This document shows positions 10,284 through 22,244 of a stretch of 64,000 nucleotides of DNA, one piece after another (positions within the stretch are counted from its first letter, which is position 1; each line of letters starts with the position of its first letter). Under the pieces are notes generated by a model. That model made no database searches and was not told the DNA's origin. It saw nothing but the letters and a program-made list of their open reading frames with translations. The position numbers and the translations under genes were made by a program. The stretch is from assembly GCA_002914845.1 (NCBI GenBank), contig JXTC01000017.1:139431-203430 (forward strand), written 5' to 3'. This DNA comes from Trema orientale. Taxonomy: Eukaryota; Streptophyta; Magnoliopsida; Rosales; Cannabaceae.

Positions 10284-12641
10284 TTAATAAATATGAACAA
10301 CACTAACAGAGGAAGTAGGATTTGGAGGTGCAGGGATCTCTATTATCCCTTCCAACATCAGACAAACTCTCTTCATAGAAGGTCTCAAAGATGGTTCCTC
10401 CTGAATGCACCAAAGTCCCAACTTAATCATGTTTTTCAGCTCATTCTTCTCCACATCTTCATCTTCTTCAACCAGCTTTTCCAATTCGCCAGCCACGAAA
10501 CAGTCAAAAACCCAGTTCGCTAGAACTACTTTGTCCTCAGGAACGTCCATATCCACGCTCCTTCTACAGCATACAATCTCCAACAACATGATGCCGAAGC
10601 TGTAGACATCGGCTTTCACTGTTATAGGCATGTTTCTATGCCACTCAGGAGCCACATATCCTCTTGTTCCTCTCAAACCAGTGTATGTTCTGGTTTGGTC
10701 AGGCATCAGCAGCTTCGCCAGCCCAAAATCGGCAATTTTCGCGCATTTTTGCTCGTCCATCAGTATGTTTTCTGGTTTAATATCACAGTGGATTATCTGC
10801 GTCTCACACTCTTCGTGTAGATAGACTATGCCCTGAGCTATATTCAAAGCTATTCCAGTTCTTTTCTCCCAAGTCGGCTTTGTATCAGATTTGAATAGGA
10901 AATCTGCCAAAGAACCATTTGTCATGTACTCGTAAACCAAAAGCCTGTTTGCTCCTTCATGACAGTAACCGAGAAGTTTAACCAGGTTCTTGTGATGGGT
11001 TCTACCTATTACTTTCATCTCATTCCTGAATTCTCTTTCACCATCGGCAGCCACTTTCTCTAGTCTCTTGATGGCCACAACTTTCCTGCAGCTGTTTGAT
11101 ACTATGTTCCCTTTGAACACTGTCCCAAAAGCTCCTTTTCCCACCTGAACTGTGAAACCATTTGCTGCCTTTTCTAGCTCATCAAACGTATATGGTCGAA
11201 GAGTAACATCTTCAAGAAAGCTGTCGTTCCGCTGGTCAGCAACCCTCCTGTATTCCCACATTCGATATTTGTACACAAGAGCACCAGAAACTGCTAAGCC
11301 AATAAGCCCGAAGCTCAAAATCACAATGCTGGTGATAATGATTCCTGTTTGCTGTTGTCGTTTTCTTCCATTTGTCACCATTGTTGTATTTGTCCAGGAA
11401 CTTCCGTTGAGCACTTTGACTATGGTTGTCACAAAGGCTTGTGTCTCAGCTTTTGCGTATCTCAGTGGAAACATTAGTTTGTTGCATTGCTGATCCTTAA
11501 ACAAAGCAATTTCACAGCGACAATCTCTCAAGCAATCTTCTTTACAAGCCATCTTGTTATTCAATGGAACGATAGAATATGAGTAGTTTTCCCATGCAAC
11601 TCCATCAAATTCCACAAGCGAAACTGTACTGTTATTCTCAATTTTGCAGTAATCTATGCTTGACTTCCTGTCACAGCCTAATTTTTTCTGGTGTGGATCA
11701 ATGAAATGGAAACCAGGAAGACATGTACAATTTGGTTCTTCATCATTAAGAACACAATATGCATTCAAGCCGCACAATCCAGTCGGAGCACACTTACTGC
11801 TAGTCGGAGTCCACTCTATATTCCAGCTGCTATTCTGAAGCAAACTTTGAGAATACAAACGTAATATTCCATCTACATCAATCGTTAGACGATATGTAAC
11901 ATTCTCACCGAGGTGCCTCCAACCTGCAACATAGAGATTCTTTACAATACTCGAGTCTGTAGAATTGAGCAGGTATAGCTGGCCATTAGTATCAAAATTT
12001 AGAGTTACATTTTGTTCTCCTTCCATATGAGTTTTTGAGTTCCAGTAAGCATGATAGGGTGAGAGATTGCTGATTATCGGGTATAGCACCAGATTCGCAT
12101 CAGCCTGCATGACAAGTCGAAATCTTCCACTGGAGTGATTTGTCAGGGAGACTCCAGAGACGAGCTGTTTCAGGACGTCCAAACGCTGCCCCGGCAAAAG
12201 GGTATCTGTTGGATACTCGAAGCTCTGCCATATGATCTTAGATTCTGAGTTGTAGAGTACAAAATTGCCTGAATCCAGCATTGAAGCAGAGGCAGCAGGC
12301 TGAGAGGAAAAGAACATGGAAACTTCTTTACCTAGTTTATCTTTCAAAACAAGCCTACCAGCATCACTCAGAAGCAGTGTTACGTCATCTGGGAGCGGCT
12401 GTTCATCCCGGTTTGCTGTCCATATGACTGTCTTCTGCTGTATTTTCTCAAACCATACTCCTATTGAAAAACCGCCGTCTTGTTTGTAGAAGCCAAATGC
12501 AAACTGGCCAGAATTTGATAACCAATACGAGTTATTGGTTGGATAGAGAGAAGAGCCCAGACTGATTCGGGTATTACTGTTTTGAGCGGTTGAGATAGAG
12601 ATCTCAGTAATTAGAAGAAAGAACAAAAGCATTGCAGCCAT
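10284..12641 (-). CDS. G-type lectin S-receptor-like serine/threonine-protein kinase (gene A), intact
   Basis: Single-exon gene for a 785-aa type I membrane receptor kinase of the LECRK/RLK1 group; members act at the plasma membrane in pathogen and herbivore responses. Residues 1-19 form a signal peptide. The bulb-type lectin domain is at about 26-150 (WLSNSGQFAFGFY, WQSFEYPTDTLLPGQ), then an SLG-like region, an EGF-like Cys block at 284-311 (CAPTGLCGLNAYC), a PAN-like region at 324-410 with paired Cys, and a membrane segment at 433-457. The kinase spans about 501-770: Gly loop GKGAFGTVFKG, ATP Lys525, HCD 618-620 followed by Lys622 and Asn625, DFG 638-640, APE 664-666. HCD in place of HRD makes it a non-RD kinase, as is common in immune receptors. 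Many NxS/T sites lie in the ectodomain. The start is favoured because the signal peptide begins immediately and the 5' flank is conserved with gene C. Ligand unknown. Confidence 0.95.
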   Translation of the reverse strand: MAAMLLFFLLITEISISTAQNSNTRISLGSSLYPTNNSYWLSNSGQFAFGFYKQDGGFSIGVWFEKIQQKTVIWTANRDEQPLPDDVTLLLSDAGRLVLKDKLGKEVSMFFSSQPAASASMLDSGNFVLYNSESKIIWQSFEYPTDTLLPGQRLDVLKQLVSGVSLTNHSSGRFRLVMQADANLVLYPIISNLSPYHAYWNSKTHMEGEQNVTLNFDTNGQLYLLNSTDSSIVKNLYVAGWRHLGENVTYRLTIDVDGILRLYSQSLLQNSSWNIEWTPTSSKCAPTGLCGLNAYCVLNDEEPNCTCLPGFHFIDPHQKKLGCDRKSSIDYCKIENNSTVSLVEFDGVAWENYSYSIVPLNNKMACKEDCLRDCRCEIALFKDQQCNKLMFPLRYAKAETQAFVTTIVKVLNGSSWTNTTMVTNGRKRQQQTGIIITSIVILSFGLIGLAVSGALVYKYRMWEYRRVADQRNDSFLEDVTLRPYTFDELEKAANGFTVQVGKGAFGTVFKGNIVSNSCRKVVAIKRLEKVAADGEREFRNEMKVIGRTHHKNLVKLLGYCHEGANRLLVYEYMTNGSLADFLFKSDTKPTWEKRTGIALNIAQGIVYLHEECETQIIHCDIKPENILMDEQKCAKIADFGLAKLLMPDQTRTYTGLRGTRGYVAPEWHRNMPITVKADVYSFGIMLLEIVCCRRSVDMDVPEDKVVLANWVFDCFVAGELEKLVEEDEDVEKNELKNMIKLGLWCIQEEPSLRPSMKRVCLMLEGIIEIPAPPNPTSSVSVVHIY

Positions 12642-14575
12642 AATTAATTGGACTATTGGCTTTGCAGATGAACTGGTTTCACCTTAATATCAACTGCCAA
12701 GACTTCATCCAAAGAAATTGCATGTCCAGAAAGTCAATGTTCTGAAGTCTTTAATATTTTGGTCCAAGTCTTTGTCAAGGGAATATGGCCACGTCTGTTG
12801 CTTTCTATATGGCAAACGGGTTATGTCTTACCGTGGATAGAATGACAAGGATTATTTGGTCAAGGATTGTAGCTAGCAAGAATTCCAATATTTTCAAGTT
12901 AATGTTAACTATGCTCATTGTCAATGAATTCAACTATGACTAGCCATAAACATATGAAATTCAAAAGGGAAAAATATAAGTCAACTTTCAAAGGACAAAT
13001 TCTAGTCTTATGGAGAAGCCCACTTTAAAAATTAAAAAAATAAATAAATTGAAAGCTCTTGAAATACAGTATTTAAACATAACAATAAAAATAATAATAA
13101 GATCAGGCAAATAAAAACAAAAAAGAAAAAAAAAAGAAATTCGAGCTAGCAAGATGGTAAGCAAATAAGTTTACAATATATTTTAGAATCCACCATTATT
13201 TTTGAGCCACAAAGTTTAGAAGTAACGTAGTGTGAAATTTTAGAACAAGAAAAATGGAAAGGAATATCCGGATGAAGCTTTAGAGATGCAACTTCAGAGT
13301 TGAAAAACATGATCTTAAGATAGGAAAATTTACCAGAATAACTGAATAACAGTACACTTGCAAGCATGGTCCATGATATAGAATATAGTCAATATTCTCT
13401 CTCACCCTCCCCTTTTGTCTTTCTTTCTTTTTTTTTTTTTTTTGGGTATTGGTGAGAAACCTAATTAATATTGCAGGCCTCCACGGCTCATGATTGTTGG
13501 CTTGGAAAAGTCAGCCGATTGCATCCACAAATGTCTCATCCATAAAAGCAAATATCCAACAACCAGAAAATAAAATGTAAAGATAAGAATTCATCATCAC
13601 TAACTATCTAACGACCTGACAAAACCAAATTAAAAATTCATAATCTTTCTCTGATTTATAAATAAGAAAAAAGATATAAAGAACATGACTATGAAAATAA
13701 ATGCAAATCCTTGCAGGAATATACCAGATTGTAATACTACCATGTGTAGAAGGTAAAGCCTCAAGGAAACAGAGGACAAGAGACTGAGTTTAAATTTCTC
13801 CTCTCTGAAGCATTTTAACAAACAAGTTCAGGGCATTCGTTTAAGTTGCCTGATCACTTAAACCGAAACAAATGCGAATTTTCTTAAAGGTCTAAAGATT
13901 CATCCCTGTTATAGCACACTCTTTATATAGTTAAAATTTTGCAGAGAATTTTAATGGCCAAGCAGATAGAAACAACGAATAGGAGAAACAAAATGACTAG
14001 TCATACCTACGAAATGAACAAATCGTAAATATTCTCTTGCATGCTGGTTTTTTCGGGTCATTGCTACTTTCTTTCTTTTTTTTTTTCCCCTTACATTTGT
14101 TTTGGTTAGACAAAAAAGTTATAATGGAAAAGAATGGTACCCTTGGGCACCCCAAACAGACTCCATTTGTTACATCATAACCCAAATAGTAGATGTTAAC
14201 GGACCAGTTCCTAAACAGACCTGTATCCAAACACAACTGTATTCTATGCCATGTTGGACAAAGGAAATGTAAAGATCCTTCCTCCCGCATTCAAAAAAAA
14301 TTAAAAATTCCTGGGATCCTATTAGAAACACTTTTAATCCATTTTGAATAAAATAAAATAACTAAAGAAAAAGATAAGTATCCTTTTCATGTCGTTACAT
14401 GATAAGTATTGGTGTAATTTTTTGGTACAAATTTTCAATGTCTTAATCATTACTCTATTAGTTACAAATCTTCTCCCTTTCCTCTCTTATTTTTTCCAAT
14501 AAAACCAATTTTCAAATGTAATCCTCGTAAAAAGACTAATTTTGAAGCGGCTATTGCTAAAATACATCTTTTCCA
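12642..14575. repeat. inverted-duplication arm, left, upstream flank of gene A
   Basis: In reverse complement this matches the flank of gene C: 12642-12930 pairs with 52510-52772, and 12930-14575 pairs with about 47830-49790. Shared blocks include CCACGGCTCATGATTGTTGG (near 13481) against its complement near 49025, and the ATG-proximal AATTAATTATGGCTGC block. Compared with the right arm it lacks the 184-bp MITE at 49149 and the 2.7-kb retroelement at 49795. Two short open frames here are not kept between the arms, so I treat the region as non-coding. No good TATA box precedes gene A: the place where B has TTTATAAAAC reads TTTGGATGAAG. Confidence 0.85.
13950..14195 (-). repeat. relic of LECRK 3'-flanking sequence (copy 1)
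   Basis: On the minus strand this reads GGGTTATGATGTAACAAATG, then TTCTTTTCC, AACCAGCATGCAAGAGAATA and CGTAGGTATG. The same block follows pseudogene B (about 39880-40120) and gene C (about 56220-56480), and recurs at 15693-15816 and 48290-48540. I read it as the tail flank of an ancestral tandem LECRK neighbour that has been lost. Confidence 0.65.
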
Positions 14576-15592
14576 AGAGCTACGTTCATATATTTGCACT
14601 GGGTCTCTTTAAAGTAAAGCCCATGTCATGATGTAGAAGTTGTATTTAAGACAAAACTCAAAAGTGAAATGAATTCTTGATGGGACCACAATCTCTAACA
14701 ACTAAACTTTAGGTTTTCTATTTTGTTACTTTTTTTTATAGTTCTTATTAAAAATTGCAATTTATTTATTAGGTTAAATAGAAAGTATGAGTTTTTTTAA
14801 TAAAAAATTATAATTTTAGAGTCGCCTAATTTCGAATACAAGAATAAAACTTTGTTTATAATAAATGAGAAATGTTAAGTTTCAAAAAGCTAACTTTTGG
14901 TAACCACATCTCACTCTAGTATTAAGGTTTAAAGTTGAAATCTTTTGTCCCTAATTAGAAAATAATAATAAATATATAAATGATAGCTAAGTTGATAGTT
15001 AATTTATTTTTTTGTGTTTTTTAAAAGTCTTTATTTGAATATGTTCTTAATTTTTGCTAGTTTAATTCAATATTAAACACTTGTGAAGAGATATTATAAA
15101 CAAATTTCTCAATTTCCTTCTAACTTTTTCAAAATATGAATCAGAAAAATTATAACATTTTTAATATTCTTGTGGTGTTATCTTATTTGAAAAAAAAAAG
15201 ATAGTAAAATCTTGCCCTCATTGACTTACAATTTTTGCTCTTTCCCTCCTTGTAGATCTCCTGGACTTAGAAAGTAGTACTCACCTTTTTTTTTTTGGCT
15301 TAATTTTACCTCCAAAACATTAGAAAAAGAAAAAAAAGTGAACATGTAAAGGAACCTGTATCCTATCAAATATGCAAATTTTGTGCCACTCAAATCAATT
15401 TTCTTGCACATTGAACAAAATTCAATAAGAAAAACCCGCTTCAAACTTCTCCTAGTTCAAGGAAGAAGCTTCAAGACTTGTAATAAGGATGCCTCCAAAC
15501 TATTATGAAGTACATTCGGTCAAAGATTTGATGTAGCAAAAAAAAAAAAAAAAAAGGACCAATGTCATATGCAGAATGAACAAATTTGAGCA
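14576..15592. other. AT-rich stretch found only in the left arm, no gene seen
   Basis: The right arm jumps from the equivalent of 14575 to the equivalent of about 15820, so this kilobase was either inserted on the left or lost on the right. It is AT-rich with poly-A/T runs and no recognisable protein similarity. Confidence 0.5.
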
Positions 15593-15692
15593 TTAGCCAC
15601 CCAATAAATGAGAAGAGGCACTGCTGAAAGAATCTAGACTAGGAGGAACTGGAATGTCTACAGTTCCTTCAAACATGGCCACCACCTTCTTC
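15593..15692 (-). pseudogene. LECRK kinase C-terminal fragment
   Basis: On the minus strand the last 33 codons read MKKVVAMFEGTVDIPVPP and then SLDSFSSASSHLLGG. This matches the extreme C-terminus of B and C (MKKVVAMFEGTLDIPVPPS). Directly upstream, in frame, lies the LECRK 3'-flank relic at 15693-15816, so a gene tail has been joined to a gene flank. Nothing else of this gene copy remains. Confidence 0.85.
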
Positions 15693-15816
15693 ATTCTCTT
15701 GCATGCTGGTTTTTTCTTAAATTTGTTTCGGTTAAATAAAAAAGTTATTACGGAAAAGAATGGTACCCTGGGCATCCCAAACATGCCCCATTTGCTACAT
15801 CATAACCCAAATAATA
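15693..15816 (-). repeat. relic of LECRK 3'-flanking sequence (copy 2)
   Basis: The block contains the GGGTTATGATGTAGCAAATG and AAAACCAGCATGCAAGAGAA signatures (minus strand) seen downstream of B and C and at 13950-14195. It abuts the kinase fragment at 15692. Confidence 0.65.
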
Positions 15817-16170
15817 GCATTTATCGCATCAAGTGTTCAGTCTTCAGATTATGCTGGATATGGAATCGAGTTATTAGACAACTCGTCTAGCACTTGACAT
15901 TATCTAGTTTAGCGCTATCGAATTCATGCCTTGCACTCTCGACATCGTGTCTAGTATTTTTTTTTTAATTAAGCTACTCTCTCGAATTAAGGGTATATAA
16001 GTACTTTTGTAACTCTATTTTTTAGAAGGAGTGTATTTACTTAATTATTTCCAAGTTGTATATATGCTCTAAGAAACTCACTATGAAAAAAGTGTATTTC
16101 ATCTACTTTTCTAAAAAAAGATAATGGAGAGACGCAAATCTTTAGCCACTCTATTTCTCACTTTGTCTTC
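15817..16170. repeat. inverted-duplication arm, left (pairs with about 47345-47730)
   Basis: The complement of this stretch is found on the right: GAGTTATTAGACAACTCG (near 15868), the ATTCGAGAGAG / GGGTATATAAG block (near 15983) and TTTCTCACTTTGTCTTC (near 16149) all have partners. The match stops at about 16170, where inserted repeat sequence begins, and resumes at 19357. Confidence 0.75.
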
Positions 16171-16440
16171 TGAAAGATCTATTTTAGATATTACTAAATA
16201 ATTAATTAATTATATTATAATATGTGTATAAAAAGTTGTTGCAACAAAAATAAGAAAATAAAGAATGAACACAAGATGTTTTTAACATAGTTCAGATCTC
16301 TCCTACTCCACGGAGTCATGCCCAAAAATTAAACAAATTAGTAAAGTATGAAAATTACAAACACTAATTGGGTAATACAATAAAAGAGTCCCTCTTTTAA
16401 ATTGTCGCAATGTGGTTGAGAACATTGCCAATTGATCAAT
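16171..16440. mobile_element. LTR fragment related to the repeat at 31366
   Basis: Blocks here (AAAGATCTATT, TAATTAATTAATTATATTAT, CATGCCC followed by ATTAAACAAATTA, AAATTGTCGCAATGTG) recur in the same order at 31368-31650 with moderate divergence. It is a piece of one LTR family joined directly to Ty3/gypsy sequence on its right. Confidence 0.55.
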
Positions 16441-17856
16441 TATTTGTTGGGTATGACTTTACTTGTGTGTTGGTTGTTTTGACTTTTCTTCCTATGAGTT
16501 AGTTTCTTTTGGCAAATCTTTTATTCACTTTTATTTTCTTTTGCATGTTTGAATAAGTTGTGAGTTTTGTTGAGATAAGATAACTTGTTATTGATTATGA
16601 GTTTCGTCACTAAATGTCCTTTAGGTGTTTTGAAATGTAATTTGTAGAAATTGTTTGTGTATTTGATTCGCATTAATTGAACTCCACTCTTGATTCTACA
16701 TATTTGAGCACGATAATCATAATCACTTGACTCTTTGAGCTTTTGGAGAAAAGTTGTATGTATTAGATAGGAATTGACATCTTATAAATTCTAAAACCCA
16801 TTTGAGTGAAGCTTGAGGCGAAATTCTATATTAGATGTCATTAGAGAAATGATTTAGGCTATCTTTGGACTGTTTGGGCCTTTTAAGCCACCCTTGATAC
16901 ATTGTCATCCTAGTATACCCACTTTGAGCCTATATGTACTTTTCTTTTTCTACCATGTTTTTGCCAAACTAAAATAATGACCACCAATCTTATCCTTAAA
17001 CATGTTAATTGTTTTAAAGAGTTATTTTGTGCTATGTTCATAATGAGAGGAAGGGTGGTGTTTTGAGGAAAAAAAAAAAAAAAAAAAGGAATAATTTGAT
17101 GAAAATTTTGTGTCCTTACCCTCTATTTTATTTTTCAACATTGAGGACAATGTTGATTTTGAGTTTGGGAGAGAAATTTTTGTTTTTTATCCTTTTGTCT
17201 TGTTTTATATCTTTCATTTCCAAAAAAAAAAAAAAAAAAGAAAAAATTTAATAAGTGTTTAGTGGAGTGTTGATAGAGGAGAAATTTAGTTGAAAAAAAT
17301 TGTAGGAGTACTATTTGGTATACCAAGGAACAATTCTATAAAGGTCCTGGATTAATATGCTTAAGGGTGATTTGAACCTCAAATTTTTTTTTCCCCGAAA
17401 TTACCTTACATTTGCCCAAGCCGACATTATAAGCTTGATGAAAGACCTTTTGATCTTTGATGACATACTAACATATATTAGTAGAGAGCAACATGAAAAA
17501 TGGGTATATGGTAGTTCCAAATTGCATCATATAGAAATCTTTCAATATCTATCAAAACACACAAGTTTATCTGAAGTTCATTTTATTAAGTGATTGATTT
17601 TGCATACACTTACACATTGAGAGTCTTGAGTGGAGTTAAATTGATGCTTAAAGTTGAAAATCTAGATAATCTTAATGTTTGTATTTTCTTTGAGCTTGGA
17701 ACATTTTGTAACTTCGGAGATACTTGCACAGTTTTTGATTCGATATAAAACTCACACTTTGTCGTTTATGTCTTTAGTACTTGATTTGTATTTTGCTATT
17801 CTTTTTCTTATTTTGTTTTGCTTGATGACAAGCAAATATTCGAGTTTGGAGGTATT
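16441..17856 (+). mobile_element. 3' internal region of a Ty3/gypsy (Athila/Tat-like) element
   Basis: The stretch contains TTGAGGACAATGTTGATTTT followed by GAGTTTGGGAGAG at about 17138-17172, a signature of the non-coding 3' internal region of Athila/Tat-type elements, and GATGACAAGCAAATATTCGA at 17824-17843 just before the LTR. A17-19 tracts lie at 17070 and 17223. The gag-pol part is absent, so the element is 5' truncated. No protein domain survives. Confidence 0.55.
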
Positions 17857-19356
17857 TGATGAGTGATTAATTCACTCACAAATCAAATATTATTCAACTC
17901 AAATAATTGTAAGTTTTCAAGTATTTTTGTCGATTTGATGTGTTTTTGCTTTGTTTTTGTAGTTCTTATATATGAGATTCAAGAAAAATTGGTTATAAAT
18001 ATGGATATTTCGACTATTTAAAATGAAAGTTGAGTCTGATACGAACACAATGCGACAAAAATCAAACAAAATGGAGCTAAAACGAAGAAATGGCACCCCT
18101 GAGAAGAAAAGTTGCCGCGTTGAGTTCCAGAGTCGAGAGCGCCACAGAACTTGAATAGTAACGCCGTGGTGTTGCCTGGAAAGCTGAGTTCCAGAAGCTA
18201 TGAGTACCGCGGCCCTGGCCAAGGAGCACCGCAGCGCTACGCAGCATCCGTAAGCGTGTTTTTAGTGAGTTTTTATAGCCAATCTGGACTATTGATGCTA
18301 TTTGATTGAATGGTTGATATTCCACTTGGCCTAGACCACCTTGGAGCCCCTTAAATACACCTTAAGCCTCCATAACAAGGGTGGAGAGTCGGAGAGAAAA
18401 CATACACTAGAGAGGTCAAAAATCCTAGAGAGGAATGAGCTTGAAGCAAAAATCTTGGAGAGGATACTTGAGAAAGTGGCTTGAAGAGATTGAAGCTTGA
18501 AGTTCTACCTCCATAAAAAAGTTTTTCTCATCCTCTTTGTCACCCTAATCTTACTTGAATTTTTGTATTGTGCTTGATTTTTGAATATCTTTGGGTATAT
18601 AAAATTTTTTGTTGAGATTAGTGTTGGATTCTCCAATATTGAATTAATTGTTATATGCTTGGGAAATGATGTAACTTAAACCTTGATTCTATGTCTTGAT
18701 TTCTAATATGTTCTTTGATATTATTCTTGAATTTATTTATGCTATTCCATGCTTAATGCTTCTCAACTAATTAGCTACTAGTTGGATGATTTGGTTTCTA
18801 GAATTTGGCACTTGAGAGAGAAAATTTTAGAAATAATTATAGGATAATATAACCTAGGATTTTGTAGAGTTTCAGAGAACCTATAATTCTTTTGAAGCCA
18901 TGATCAAAGAATAATTGAACATAATGAATTCTTAAATTTTAGGTTCGGAATAGAGATATTGGAACCAGGATTTAGGAATAATTTCACTCAGTACTCGAGA
19001 GAGGGAGTAGAAATACCTTTGGATTCTTGGCTTATAAACTAGGAATAATTGATTAGAATGGAATTGGTAATCAAAAGACATAGTTGATAGTTAGGTGAAT
19101 TCAATCCCTTTAGTACATTTGTGCATAGAGTTTCTATATTTTATCTTTGTATTTATATTTATCTTTGTATTTATTTAAATTATAAATTCATTTAATTTGG
19201 TTGCCTAGATAAAGTTAGGTCACGACAATTCTAATACTTAGCGATAATTTAAGATCCAATTCCTCGTGGGATTGATAACTCTATACTTATCACTTTATTA
19301 CTTATTTATGACCCGTGTACTTCTGGTTATTTTATGTATATGCATTTAGCGTATCA
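17857..19356 (+). mobile_element. Ty3/gypsy LTR (3' LTR of the truncated element)
   Basis: Starts TGATGAGTGATTAATTCACT and ends GCATTTAGCGTATCA. The end is fixed because duplicated-arm sequence (CTAACGAAGAAGGAG) resumes at once at 19357, as it does without interruption on the right near 47310-47330. Length 1.5 kb. With 16171-17856 it makes up a 3.2-kb block missing from the right arm. Short open frames inside it (for example around 17917-18325, minus) look accidental. Confidence 0.6.
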
Positions 19357-20995
19357 CTAACGAAGAAGGAGTTCCTAAGAACTCTATTAGGATTTTAATC
19401 TTTCTCTAGTTGAGTCACGCTTCGCAAGCTCTCCAAAGTTGCCAATCTTGTCTCCTAACTCAGCCCCACTGAGAAGTTGCCATTGATGACCCATTTTGAA
19501 GCTTTTATGTTGTTTGATCATTTTTCAATTCAGTTATTGGAATGAAATGTCATTGTTGTTTTTAGATTATACTCATCAAAATATAAAATTTGACACATAA
19601 ATTAACTACACTTGCAGCCAAGCACGGAATCCCAAGCAACGGGCTTAGGTTTTTGCCTCATTTTGCATTTTGAGAGTTGAGTTTGACTCTGGTTCTGAAT
19701 TGGACAAGCTTTATAGCTGTCCTTGATATTTTTGACGTTCTAGACGCGATCATGGCCCTAATTTTGTAATTCAAGCCTCCAGTCAAAAAAGTCACTTTTC
19801 AAGCGAGTGAACTAGATTCCCGAAACACCAACTTAGCATCCAACCACCTACCAATGGGGGATACCATGAGTGCCAGCAGCTAGGCGCAGCTATGGCGGAG
19901 AGCTAGAGTTTCAATTACTTGGTTTTCATATCTGTTTCGGTTAAAATTGAGCATTATGTGATATTTTAGAGGGGAAAATGTGGATTGTATGGAATTAAAT
20001 TGTTTTGGATGATTATTTGGTGAATTTGTGAACTATTGAATCATTTTGAATTGCTTGGGAACTATTGTACATGTTTTTAATACAACCATTATGCTATCCG
20101 ATTTTCAAGCAAACCCTTAGTGATTCAAAATGGAATTTAAAACATGACTTTTATTATATTAGTGTTACATATTTTTAATACAACTGTTATGCTATCCGAT
20201 TTTCAAGCAAACCCATGGTGATTCAAAATGGAATTTAAAACATGATTTTTATTATATTACTGTTGCATGGTTATTTTGAATATTGGAATAAGTTATATAT
20301 ACAATAGGATCACACTTGAGATCATGTTTGCATTACGGTAGTTTAGATTAGCGGCGAGTTGTTGCACTGCTAGGTAAAAGACCTAGGAAGCTACATAAAG
20401 TTTAGCTAATAAACCACTAGATAGTATTAGGATGGTGGGTACTATTGGTAAGAGATATTATAGGGCCGTAATGGGAGGATGAGAGCTCACTTATCTTCAT
20501 TGGTTGATGAATAATATATACAACTATGTGGTTTTGATTACGTTTTAACATATATAGATTTATTTAGTTCTTCAATTACATATACAGAATTAGTTTCATA
20601 AAATATTTTGTAAAAAGACACTAACAATGTAAGTTTGATAAGTTACATTTATATAAAAATGGTAATTGAATTAAATTCCTATTAAATATTCACATGCTCA
20701 CTCCATTATTTTTCCATTTTAGGTTTATGTGATTGTGATATACCTTCAATTGATCGGTAAAGTTGCTTGAGTTGCTTCTTCACAATCTTGGCTTTTCTAT
20801 TAGTTTATTGTATCATTCCCCTTTTCCTCTTCTCTTGGGGTATGAGGGCATCTTTGTCTCGATTAAAGACTTTGCATATATATCTATGAGCACATTTTAA
20901 AAATTTTTATATAGATATTTTTAAGCTTTAAAGTACTTAGTTTTCAATACTTATGTTATGGGTGATTTTAAAGTTTTGGAAATCAACTTGTGAAT
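19357..20995 (+). mobile_element. Tekay/Del-like LTR in plus orientation, left inverted arm
   Basis: In reverse complement this matches the LTR sequence of the two large elements at 22245 and 40404. For example, the GGCGAGTTGTTG, GGGCCGTAATGGGAGGATGA and AATAGGATCACACTTGAGAT blocks pair with complements near 41150-41330. It also pairs with 45300-45636 plus 46744-47340 as part of the inverted duplication. It includes a 98-bp tandem duplication (units near 20074 and 20172, each with ATGCTATCCGATTTTCAAGC). The right boundary is approximate. Confidence 0.55.
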
Positions 20996-22239
20996 GATTT
21001 TGTTTGCAGTGGTTTCTGATGGGAAGCTTAGAGAGACTAGTACTACTAAGAGACTACTAACTAAGAGGGCTTTTGGTGACCCCATTTTCCCCATCTTAAT
21101 AGAGAATGGGGGTTTTGGTACTGCCTATTGATCAAGGATCCCACTCTTTATATAGCTTTTGTCTTTACCATATTTAACACCAGTTAGCCATGGTAAACTT
21201 TGACATCAATCACCCATCTTTGTAAAAAATAATAATAAACTTATAATAATACATACTGGTTGGGAATTTGTTTATATGAACTGATTAATTCATATATATT
21301 AATGTTCCGGACCATTATTTGTCGGAGAAAGCTTGACTTTGGCAAACACAGAGTCTTCCTTCCCTACCCTTTTATTTTTTTTTTAAAGCAAAATATTTGT
21401 GGATTTTGTATTTTCATGGTAAACAGCCTTTGAAAATTTGCGTGGCCGCCTAACCTTACATGATTTTTTGGGGTACAGGGACCATGTGGCTATGACTTTT
21501 GATCTCTGTCTATCTCTGTCTCTAGCCTCTCTCTCTCTCCAGTCTGTTATATCTATCAATTATCATATTCAAAATTTGCAAGGCTTCAAATATTACTTGA
21601 AATTTCATTAGAATATAATTCAACGAAAAGGAGGAAAAAGAAAGGCCAATTTTCTTCATTCACTTTAATCTATTTGACTCTTCTTACGTATGTGATACAT
21701 ATATTGTAACTTGTACAGCTAGCGCGCTTTCATATATTAGTTACAAAAGTTTTTGAATTTATTTATTTCTGTCCTTCCTGGAAGATAAGTTGTCGAATCC
21801 ATTAAATTAAGTTGATACTTCTTTACCAAACATCATTAAAAGATAAAAGGAGTTTATTGGGGACTTAAGTATTTATACGTAAATAAATATCATGTTATGT
21901 CAAATATATTTAATAATGAGAAAATTCTTCCCTAAATCCTAGGTCAAGATCGACAGCTCAGCTTTCATAAGTAGGTCACTGCCCCATTATTTTGGTTAGA
22001 TGCATTCGTTATTAGTTGCTACGACTTAACATATAGTATACTCAACGAAAATCATGAGTTTATATATATAAATCTATTGGATTGGGATATATAGGGCTAA
22101 TTCTAATAAATATTTTGATATTTACTTATCAGTACAAAAAAAAATTATGAGTTCATAAAATTTCAAAAAAATTTACTTCAGGACACTGACCAGAAATCAT
22201 ATTTAGTCGTACATTTCTTGTATATCCAACTATATACCC
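20996..22239. other. intergenic, no gene seen
   Basis: About 1.2 kb containing a CT-rich microsatellite (near 21505-21540), AT-rich runs and short open frames without similarity. No repeat partner recognised in the window. Confidence 0.45.
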
Positions 22240-22244
22240 GGTAC

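Noticed and set aside
13630..13821. Open frame MLKCFREEKFKLSLL (minus), with a relative at 48697-48921
   Set aside because: Both arms of the duplication carry it, but frames diverge and end differently, so it is not under coding constraint.
17070..17240. CRISPR-like or regularly spaced repeats
   Set aside because: Only homopolymer A tracts are present; this is plant nuclear DNA and no spaced repeat array exists in the window.
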